DNA from: Streptomyces sp. WAC 01529
GTDB lineage: Bacteria > Actinomycetota > Actinomycetes > Streptomycetales > Streptomycetaceae
NCBI RefSeq assembly: GCF_003945545.1
Contig: NZ_CP029617.1
Location: 992,001-1,056,000, forward strand
DNA length: 64,000 nt
Reading direction: 5' to 3'
Position numbers and translations under genes: made by a program. Positions within the stretch are counted from its first letter, which is position 1, and each line of letters begins with the position of its first letter. Below the pieces are notes generated by a model. The model saw only the letters and a program-made list of their open reading frames with translations, searched no databases and was not told where the DNA came from. Shown here in pieces: positions 58,164 through 64,000 of this stretch.

Positions 58164-59567
58164 TCAGGCAGCCCCCGCCACCCTCTCAGGAGTAAGCAGC
58201 TCCGCCAGCCGCTCCGGAGGCAAAAGCCCCTTCTCCAGAACGAGTTCGGCAACCCCGCGCCCCGTGACAAGCGCCTCCCGCGCAATCTCCGTAGCGGCCG
58301 TATACCCGATGTACGGATTCAGCGCGGTCACCAGACCGATCGAGGTCTCCACAGAGGCCCGCAGCACCTCGGTGTTGGCAGTAATCCCCTCCACACAACG
58401 CTCGGCAAGCGTCAGACAGGCGGCCTTCAGCGAGGTGATGCTCTTGGCGAGGGAGTGCAGGATGACCGGCTCGAAGGCGTTGAGCTGAAGCTGACCCGCT
58501 TCCGCGGCCATGGTGATGGTGACGTCGTTGCCGATGACCTCGAAGCAGACCTGGTTGACGACCTCGGGGATGACCGGGTTGACCTTGCCCGGCATGATGC
58601 TCGAACCGGCCTGCACGGGCGGCAGGTTGATCTCGTTGAGCCCGGCACGCGGCCCGGACGACAGCAGCCGCAGGTCGTTGCAGCTCTTCGACAGCTTGAC
58701 GGCGATCCGCTTCAGGACGCCGGACAGGTGGACGAAGGCACCGCAGTCCTGGGTCGCCTCGACCAGGTTGGCGGCGGTCACCAGCGGCATGCCGGTGAGC
58801 GCGGCGAGGTGGCGGCGGGCGGTCTCGGCGTATCCGGCGGGGGCGTTGAGCCCCGTGCCGATCGCGGTGGCGCCGAGGTTGATCTCGTGGATCAGCTCGA
58901 CGGCCTCGGCGAGCCGCATGCGGTCCTCGTCGAGCATCACGGCGTACGCGGAGAACTCCTGGCCGAGCGTCATCGGCACCGCGTCCTGGAGCTGCGTACG
59001 CCCCATCTTCAGGACGTCCCGGAACTCCAGGGCCTTCGCCGCGAACGCGTCCTGCACCACGGACATGGCGCGCAGCAGCCCGTGCACCGCGCTGATCGTC
59101 GCGACCTTCACGGCGGTCGGGTAGACGTCGTTGGTGGACTGGCTGAGGTTGACGTCCTCGTTGGGGTGCAGGTGCTCGTACGCGCCCTTGGGGTGGCCGA
59201 GGAGTTCCAGCGCGCGGTTGGCGACGACCTCGTTGGCGTTCATGTTGGTGGAGGTGCCCGCGCCGCCCTGGATGACGTCGACGACGAACTGGTCGTGCAG
59301 GTGCCCGGCGCGGATCTCCCGGCAGGCGGCGGCGATCGCGTCGGCCTTGGCCTTCGGGAGCAGACCCAGCTCCTCGTTGGCGCGGGCGGCAGCCTCCTTG
59401 ACGGCGGCGAGGGCGTCGATGAGCTGCGGGTACACGGAGATCGGGATGCCGGTGATGGGGAAGTTCTCCGTGGCGCGCAGGGAGTGGATGCCCCAGTACG
59501 CGTCGGCGGGAACATCACGCTCACCGAGCAGATCGTGCTCACGGCGCAGGGCGGGGCTGGTGCTCAT
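58164..59567 (-). CDS. aspA: Aspartate ammonia-lyase
   Basis: A 467-residue aspartase/fumarase superfamily enzyme from ATG 59567. Conserved regions are STNDVYPTA, GRTQLQDAVPMTLGQEF and the mobile catalytic loop GSSIMPGKVNP with its Ser. It splits L-aspartate to fumarate and ammonia. The asparaginase gene lies upstream on the same strand, so asparagine is converted to aspartate and then to fumarate by two adjacent genes. The 104-base spacer between them carries an intergenic repeat. Confidence 0.93.
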   Translation of the reverse strand: MSTSPALRREHDLLGERDVPADAYWGIHSLRATENFPITGIPISVYPQLIDALAAVKEAAARANEELGLLPKAKADAIAAACREIRAGHLHDQFVVDVIQGGAGTSTNMNANEVVANRALELLGHPKGAYEHLHPNEDVNLSQSTNDVYPTAVKVATISAVHGLLRAMSVVQDAFAAKALEFRDVLKMGRTQLQDAVPMTLGQEFSAYAVMLDEDRMRLAEAVELIHEINLGATAIGTGLNAPAGYAETARRHLAALTGMPLVTAANLVEATQDCGAFVHLSGVLKRIAVKLSKSCNDLRLLSSGPRAGLNEINLPPVQAGSSIMPGKVNPVIPEVVNQVCFEVIGNDVTITMAAEAGQLQLNAFEPVILHSLAKSITSLKAACLTLAERCVEGITANTEVLRASVETSIGLVTALNPYIGYTAATEIAREALVTGRGVAELVLEKGLLPPERLAELLTPERVAGAA

Positions 59568-59597
59568 GGTGCTGCTTCTCTTCCGGGGCCAAAGCGC

Positions 59598-59635
59598 CCC
59601 GTAAGGGGCGCGGGGAACTGCGCGACCAGCCACAT
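59598..59635. repeat. Third copy of the intergenic repeat
   Basis: CGCCCCGTAAGGGGCGCGGG followed by GAACTGCGCGACCAGCCAC matches the copy at 58107-58145 almost exactly. The repeats therefore flank aspA. Confidence 0.8.
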
Positions 59636-59671
59636 CCGGCCCGCAGATTGGTACGTGTTCCAGCGCAACGC

Positions 59672-60709
59672 TCAGGCAGCCGCAGCCGCACCCGCCCCGG
59701 CCGCATCCAAGACCCCCGAACCCTCACCGACGACCCGGCGCAGAAGAGCCGCACGCTCCCCCGGCCCTGAGGCCGAGAGAAGCGCCGCGAGCACAGCGCT
59801 CCGCGCCTGCCCCGCACGCAACGTGCCGGTCAGCACGGCCCCCGCCCCCGCGAGATCAACGGCCCCACCGTGCGTATAGATCTCGGTGACGGGCCCCGCG
59901 GGCACACGCGTGGTGAGCGCCACGAGGACGCCCCGCTCGACGGCGTCCGCGACGGCGGCGACGAACTCCGGGGTCGCGTTGCCCGCGCCGGTGGCGACGA
60001 GCACGATGCCCTGGGCGCCCGCTCCGACCGCCGTCTCCACGAAGAGCGGGTCGGCGTCGACGTGGTGCATGACCATGTCGACGCGGGGCAGCGTGGCGGT
60101 GGTGGCGGGCAGCGGCAGCGGTTCGGGGCGCTCGGGGCGGTGCGCTATCGAGACCTTGCCGAAGCCGACCTTGCCGACGGGCGGTCCGGAGGGGTCGGCG
60201 AAGGCGTCGGCGGCGAGGGTCTGGGTCTTCATGGTGCCGCGCGCGGCGTGCACCTTGCCGTCGAAGACGACCAGCACACCGAGGTCGCGCACAGTTGCCG
60301 CGGTGAGCAGCGCGTCGTACAGATTGCCGGGCCCGTCGCCGTCCTCGGCGCCGAGCGGCTTCTGCGCGCCGGTGAGGACCACCGGGCGGGGGTCGTGGTG
60401 GTGCACGTCGAGCAGGAAGGCGGACTCCTCCAGGGTGTCCGTGCCGTGGGTGACGACGATGCCGTCGACGCCGGGGTCGGCGAGTACCTCGTGCACGGTG
60501 TGCAGCAGGGTGAGCTGCTGGGCGGAGGTCAGCCGCGGGCTGTTCACGTTGAACAGGTCGATGACCTCGGAGGTGATGCCGTGGGGTATCGCGGCCGTGG
60601 CCATGACCTCGCGGCCGGGGGCGTCGGCGGCGAAGCCGGTCCCCTGCCAGCGGCTGGCGATCGTCCCGCCGGTGCTGATGACGACGATCCTTCGCGCCTG
60701 CGCTTCCAC
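59672..60709 (-). CDS. ansA: L-asparaginase
   Basis: A 345-residue type I/II-like asparaginase. I chose GTG 60709 because GGGAGG precedes it. The catalytic threonines are in ISTGGTIAS and VTHGTDTLEESAFLL. VVLTGAQKP and NLYDALLTAA follow the family. There is no signal peptide, so it acts in the cytosol on L-asparagine. It shares a 141-base divergent control region with an Lrp regulator. Confidence 0.92.
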   Translation of the reverse strand: MEAQARRIVVISTGGTIASRWQGTGFAADAPGREVMATAAIPHGITSEVIDLFNVNSPRLTSAQQLTLLHTVHEVLADPGVDGIVVTHGTDTLEESAFLLDVHHHDPRPVVLTGAQKPLGAEDGDGPGNLYDALLTAATVRDLGVLVVFDGKVHAARGTMKTQTLAADAFADPSGPPVGKVGFGKVSIAHRPERPEPLPLPATTATLPRVDMVMHHVDADPLFVETAVGAGAQGIVLVATGAGNATPEFVAAVADAVERGVLVALTTRVPAGPVTEIYTHGGAVDLAGAGAVLTGTLRAGQARSAVLAALLSASGPGERAALLRRVVGEGSGVLDAAGAGAAAAA

Positions 60710-60792
60710 GTCTGCGTACCTCCCAGGAATCAAGAGGTTCAACAGCCCCCCGAGCGGTGGCCGACCTCCACGCAACGATAGATCGAACACCG

Positions 60793-60848
60793 CGCAATGT
60801 GTTTGCCGAATTCCGCTCGTCACGCAATACAGAGGGTGGATAATTGCG
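60793..60848. promoter_or_regulatory. CGCAAT repeats in the asparaginase/Lrp divergent region
   Basis: CGCAAT at 60793-60798 and 60823-60828 and the inverse ATTGCG at 60843-60848 are spaced 30 and 20 bases. They lie just ahead of the Lrp ATG at 60851 and upstream of the asparaginase. Regular spacing of short half-sites is how Lrp proteins bind, so autoregulation and control of ansA-aspA is likely. Confidence 0.45.
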
Positions 60849-60850
60849 CC

Positions 60851-61306
60851 ATGGACGCGATCGATCGCAATATTTTGCGCGAGCTTCAGAACGACGGACG
60901 GCTGACCAATCAGGAGCTGGCCCAGCGGGTCGGCCTCAGCGCGTCCCCGTGCATGCGGCGCGTACGCCAGCTGGAGCTGGACGGCGTGATCCAGGGGTAC
61001 CGCGCGGTGGTCGACCCGGAGGCGCTCGGCCGGGGCTTCGAGGTGCTCGTCTCCATCGAGGTGCGGCGCGACCGGGAGACGGTCGAGGCGTTCGAGGCGG
61101 CGCTCCAGGAGATCCCGGACGTCATCGAGGCGTACCGCCTGTTCGGCAGCCCCGGCTGCCTGCTGCGCATCGCCGTCGCGGACCTCGCGGCGTACGAGCG
61201 CCTGTGGATCGAGCGGCTCACGGCGCTGGCGGGCGTCACCGAGGTCAACTCGCAGATCATCATGAAGCGGATCAAGGAGCCGAGGGGCCTGCCGGTGGAC
61301 GGCTGA
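60851..61306 (+). CDS. Lrp/AsnC family regulator of the asparaginase-aspartase genes (inferred)
   Basis: A 151-residue Lrp protein, ATG 60851. HTH: DAIDRNILRELQNDGRL, NQELAQRVGLSASPCMRRVRQLE. RAM domain: VLVSIEVRRDRETVEAFE, VIEAYRLFGSPGCLLRIAVAD. It diverges from the asparaginase gene and the CGCAAT repeats lie between them, so asparagine or aspartate sensing is a reasonable inference. Confidence 0.87.
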   Translation: MDAIDRNILRELQNDGRLTNQELAQRVGLSASPCMRRVRQLELDGVIQGYRAVVDPEALGRGFEVLVSIEVRRDRETVEAFEAALQEIPDVIEAYRLFGSPGCLLRIAVADLAAYERLWIERLTALAGVTEVNSQIIMKRIKEPRGLPVDG

Positions 61307-61371
61307 CGGCCGGCCCTTCGCGGGGGGGGCGCCTGGCCGCGACCCGGGCCCCCGACTTCCCCGCCCCTCTT

Positions 61372-61413
61372 TGGTACAGACCTATTGACGGCTGGTCCAG
61401 TCCTTCCTAGCGT
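61372..61413 (+). promoter_or_regulatory. Chitinase promoter with DasR-type direct repeats
   Basis: TGGTACAGACCT (61372-61383) and TGGTCCAGTCCT (61393-61404) are the 12-base direct repeats of Streptomyces chitinase promoters; the first resembles a DasR half-palindrome (TGGT-N4-ACC). Between and after them TTGACG (61385-61390), 17 bases, TAGCGT (61408-61413) form the promoter. DasR would repress until N-acetylglucosamine-derived signals accumulate. Confidence 0.75.
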
Positions 61414-61465
61414 GACGCAACGCACCACGCACGTCTCCTCCCCCCTCGCACCCAAGGAGCACAGC

Positions 61466-62524
61466 GTGATCGGTCGGACGTTACGCCTGCTGGGAACCGC
61501 CCTGGCAGTGGCCTGCGCCGCACAACTCCCGGCCGCCGCGGCGGCTCCCCCCGCCCCCTCCACTCCCCTCGCCGACACCTGCGCGGTCAAGTCGAAGCCG
61601 ACGGGCAAGGTGCTCCAGGGCTACTGGGAGAACTGGGACGGCGCCGCCAACGGGGTCCATCCGCCCTTCGGCTGGACCCCGATCACCGACTCCCGCATCC
61701 GCCAGCACGGCTACAACGTGATCAACGCCGCCTTCCCCGTGATCCGCTCCGACGGCACGGTCCTGTGGGAGGACGGGATGGACTCGACGGTGAAGGTCGC
61801 GACCCCCGCCGAGATGTGCCAGGCCAAGGCGGACGGCGCCACGATCCTCATGTCCATCGGCGGTGCCACGGCCGGCATCGATCTGAGTTCGAGCCGGGTC
61901 GCCGACCGCTTCGTCGAGACGATCGTGCCGATCCTGAAGAAGTACAACTTCGACGGCATCGACATCGACATCGAGACGGGCCTCGTGGGCAGCGGCAACA
62001 TCAACCAGCTCTCCCCCTCCCAGGCCAACCTCGTCCGCATCATCGACGGCGTCCTCGCGCGGATGCCCGCGAACTTCGGGCTGACGATGGCCCCGGAGAC
62101 GGCGTACGTCACCGGGGGCAGTGTCACGTACGGCTCGATCTGGGGCGCGTACCTGCCCATCATCAAGAAGTACGCGGACAACGGCCGCCTGTGGTGGCTC
62201 AACATGCAGTACTACAACGGCAGCATGTACGGCTGCTCCGGTGACTCCTATCCGGCGGGCACCGTCCAGGGGTTCACCAAGCAGACCGACTGCCTCGACA
62301 AGGGCCTGGTCATCCAGGGCACGACCATCAAGGTCCCCTACGACAAGCAGGTCCCCGGCCTGCCCGCCCAGCCCGGCGCGGGCGGCGGCTATATGTCACC
62401 GAGTCTCGTGGCCCAGGCGTGGAACCACTACAACGGCGCCCTGAAGGGCCTGATGACGTGGTCCATCAACTGGGACGGGTCGAAGGGGTGGACGTTCGGG
62501 GACAACTTCAAACGGTTGACGTAG
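61466..62524 (+). CDS. GH18 chitinase, secreted
   Basis: A 352-residue exported family 18 chitinase from GTG 61466 with AAGGAG upstream. Signal peptide to about residue 28, then a catalytic barrel: LQGYWENWDG, ILMSIGGAT, and DGIDIDIE at 163-170 with catalytic Glu170. MQYYNG and LMTWSINWDG follow. No chitin-binding domain is attached, unlike many paralogues. Codon 6 is TTA (61481-61483), adding bldA dependence to DasR control. Confidence 0.93.
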   Translation: MIGRTLRLLGTALAVACAAQLPAAAAAPPAPSTPLADTCAVKSKPTGKVLQGYWENWDGAANGVHPPFGWTPITDSRIRQHGYNVINAAFPVIRSDGTVLWEDGMDSTVKVATPAEMCQAKADGATILMSIGGATAGIDLSSSRVADRFVETIVPILKKYNFDGIDIDIETGLVGSGNINQLSPSQANLVRIIDGVLARMPANFGLTMAPETAYVTGGSVTYGSIWGAYLPIIKKYADNGRLWWLNMQYYNGSMYGCSGDSYPAGTVQGFTKQTDCLDKGLVIQGTTIKVPYDKQVPGLPAQPGAGGGYMSPSLVAQAWNHYNGALKGLMTWSINWDGSKGWTFGDNFKRLT

Positions 62525-63324
62525 GCCGTGTCGGACGGACCGGCCACCGAGCGGTGCGCGGCGGCGGCAAGCTCCCGCCGGTCCGTGCCCCGCAGCGGGG
62601 CGTGCGCCGTGATCCGGACGGTGAGGCCGCGGGCGGCGGCCACGCGGCGCAGCGAGGCGGTGAACTCCTCGTCGCCGAGGAAGGCGGCCGCGGCGCTCGG
62701 GGCGCCGCCCTGGCGGTAGGCGACCGTCACCGGGCGCACGGGGGCGCCCGCGTCGGCCGCGGCCTGGAAGACGGCCCGCCGGAAGCGTCCGCCCCCGGCG
62801 GAACACCAGGTCGTCGCCTGAGGGAAGACGAGAACGGACGTGCCACCACGGAGCGCCCGCGCCAACTCCCCCACCGTGCGAGGGAGTTGGCGCGGGCTGC
62901 CGCCCCTGTCGATGAACCGCGTCCCCGCCCGCCGGGCCAGCGTGCCGATCACCGGCCACTGGCCCACCTCCCGTTTGGCGAGGACGCTCACGGGCTCGAC
63001 GGCGAGCAGCGCGACGGCGTCGAGCCAGGAGATGTGATTGGCCACGACGAGCGTGCCCACGCCGCCGTCCCCCGCGCTCAGCCGCTCGGCGGAACCCGCC
63101 TCCAAACGCACCCCGAGCGCGCCGAGCGCCGCCCGCGCCTCACCGCGCAGGACCCGGGGGTCGGCGAGCCGGTCGCCCCGCGCGGCGGCCCGGGTGAGGG
63201 TGTACGTCAACGCGGCGTACCGGCGCGCGAGTTCGCCCAGCGGGACGCGCGGTCCCCGGTCGGCGGCGCAGCTCGCGGGGCAACCGCGGTCGACCGCCCA
63301 CGGACTCGACGCCCTCATCGTCAT
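62428..63324 (-). CDS. Lysophospholipid acyltransferase, OlsA-like
   Basis: A 298-residue 1-acylglycerol-3-phosphate acyltransferase-type enzyme. The ATG 63324 overlaps the stop of the OlsB-like gene (ATGA). HX4D is NHISWLD, followed by KREVGQWPVIG and the FPQATTW variant of the FPEGT block. The partner gene suggests O-acylation of lyso-ornithine lipid. The last 32 codons overlap the chitinase 3' end by 97 bases and look non-native, so an earlier stop may have been lost. Confidence 0.8.
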   Translation of the reverse strand: MTMRASSPWAVDRGCPASCAADRGPRVPLGELARRYAALTYTLTRAAARGDRLADPRVLRGEARAALGALGVRLEAGSAERLSAGDGGVGTLVVANHISWLDAVALLAVEPVSVLAKREVGQWPVIGTLARRAGTRFIDRGGSPRQLPRTVGELARALRGGTSVLVFPQATTWCSAGGGRFRRAVFQAAADAGAPVRPVTVAYRQGGAPSAAAAFLGDEEFTASLRRVAAARGLTVRITAHAPLRGTDRRELAAAAHRSVAGPSDTAYVNRLKLSPNVHPFDPSQLMDHVIRPFRAPL

Positions 63325-64000
63325 CGCCCGTCCTCACCGAGGAAGAAGCGGCGGTGCCGTGCGCTGAGGCGTTCCGTGTCGAGCAGCACGAAGAAGTCCG
63401 CGACATCGAACTCCGGGTCGTGCGCGGGGGCGCCGCACATCCACGCGCCGAGCCGGAGGTAGCCGCGCAGCAGGGGCGGCAGGTCGGCGTAGGCGGGGCG
63501 CTCCGGGGCGGGCGCCGTAGGGGTCCAGGGGCGCCGGGGGTGCACGCGCAGCTCGGGCGGCGCGGCGTGCTTGGCGGTGCCGAGCAGCCAGGCGCTGGAC
63601 GCGGCCCGCCCGCCGTCGGCCAGCGGCACGGAGGCGCAGCCCGCCAGGTGGCGGTGGCCGGAGAGCAGGACGTAACGGGCGAGCGCGGACCACATGAGGT
63701 TGATGACCGCCCCGGAGCGGTGGTCGGGGTGGACGCAGGAACGGCCCGCCTCGACGGTGGAGGACCGCAGACCGCCGAGCGCGCGCAGATCGAACTCCGC
63801 GTCGGAGTAGGACCGCTCGGTCCGGCCGGGCGGGATCAGCCGATAGGTGCCGACGACGTCACCGCTCGCGGTGTCGGTGACGATGAGGTGGTCGGCGAGA
63901 TCGTCGTAGTCGTCGACGTCGTGGCCGGGCAGCGGCGTGTCGAGCACCGCGCCGAGCTCCTCGCCGAACACCCGGTGGCGCAGCCGCTGGGCTGCCCTGA
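63321..64000 (-). CDS. OlsB-like N-acyltransferase (GNAT), partial
   Basis: The gene enters from the right edge, so its start is outside the window. In frame the edge reads AQRLRHRVFGEELGAVL, the opening of the PF13444-type acetyltransferases. YRLIPPGRTERSYSDAEFDL and VEAGRSCVHPDHRSGAVINLMWSALARYV follow, as in OlsB (ornithine-acyl-ACP N-acyltransferase). The C-terminus LPPLLRGYLRLGAWMCGAPAHDPEFDVADFFVLLD is also characteristic. Together with the OlsA-like gene it should make ornithine lipids, a phosphorus-free membrane lipid. Confidence 0.83.
   Translation of the reverse strand, partial: RAAQRLRHRVFGEELGAVLDTPLPGHDVDDYDDLADHLIVTDTASGDVVGTYRLIPPGRTERSYSDAEFDLRALGGLRSSTVEAGRSCVHPDHRSGAVINLMWSALARYVLLSGHRHLAGCASVPLADGGRAASSAWLLGTAKHAAPPELRVHPRRPWTPTAPAPERPAYADLPPLLRGYLRLGAWMCGAPAHDPEFDVADFFVLLDTERLSARHRRFFLGEDGR

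Noticed and set aside
1..64000. tRNA, rRNA or intact insertion sequences
   Set aside because: I looked through intergenic regions for cloverleaf signatures, rRNA blocks and transposase motifs and saw none; a covariance-model scan would be needed to exclude small RNAs.

Overview
The window reads as chromosomal DNA from a Streptomyces-type actinomycete. GC is very high with strong G/C bias at third codon positions. There are many GTG and TTG starts, ATGA/TTGA stop-start overlaps, a GH18 chitinase behind DasR-like direct repeats, an nSTAND/WD40 regulator, rare TTA leucine codons in three genes, and a cell-envelope and secreted-protein repertoire typical of the genus. No rRNA, tRNA, CRISPR array or intact insertion sequence was seen.

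Region 1 (1-7.6 kb) is ordinary chromosome: a truncated lactonase-like gene, an FUSC membrane protein, a NagD-like HAD phosphatase, a polysaccharide deacetylase, an M20 amidohydrolase coupled to a GNAT acetyltransferase, and an NHL-repeat propeller.

Region 2 (8.0-19.5 kb) looks like a compact amino-acid-derived biosynthetic locus without NRPS or PKS genes. A plus-strand operon encodes an SbnA-like O-phosphoserine/cysteine-synthase-fold enzyme, an AurF-like diiron N-oxygenase, an SbnB-like dehydrogenase, an ornithine-carbamoyltransferase-like enzyme with an altered amino-acid pocket, a PrmC-like SAM methyltransferase and a stand-alone class I aminoacyl-tRNA-synthetase-like protein. A convergent operon holds an ABC amino-acid importer (binding lipoprotein and two permeases, no ATPase) and an EctD-like 2-oxoglutarate dioxygenase. 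The likely logic is L-2,3-diaminopropionate formation (SbnA+SbnB), then N-oxidation, carbamoyl transfer, methylation, hydroxylation and ligation. I cannot match this set to a known product.

A scar of broken genes (19.6-20.6 kb: a short minus-strand ORF remnant and a frameshifted RCC1 repeat gene) separates this from region 3 (20.7-36.2 kb). Region 3 carries homologues of all five toxoflavin (7-azapteridine) pathway genes: a ToxA-like methyltransferase, ToxB-like GTP cyclohydrolase II, ToxC-like WD-repeat protein, ToxD-like SUMF1-fold protein and ToxE-like RibD deaminase/reductase. They are interleaved with three glycosyltransferase-like genes, a Zn-dehydrogenase plus Gfo/Idh pair, two MFS exporters, an orphan sugar-binding protein and a 17-codon mini-ORF. 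Two well-formed divergent promoters sit between the two arms of the cluster at 34.0-34.1 kb. The locus may make a glycosylated or sugar-modified pyrimidotriazine.

Region 4 (36.2-64 kb) returns to general chromosome. It has a repeat-rich spacer, a GT39-type glycosyltransferase, a large nSTAND-WD40 protein, PPK2, VOC protein, three small secreted proteins, an AraC regulator with a secreted intradiol dioxygenase, an FG-GAP protein, a tandem-GNAT enzyme, a HATPase anti-sigma-like protein, an FMN alpha-hydroxyacid oxidase, an EmrB-type MFS behind a perfect palindrome, a ricin-lectin metalloprotease, a lipoprotein, two Lrp regulators, a HAD phosphatase, aspartase and asparaginase flanked by copies of an intergenic repeat, a chitinase, and an OlsB/OlsA-like ornithine-lipid pair that runs off the right end.
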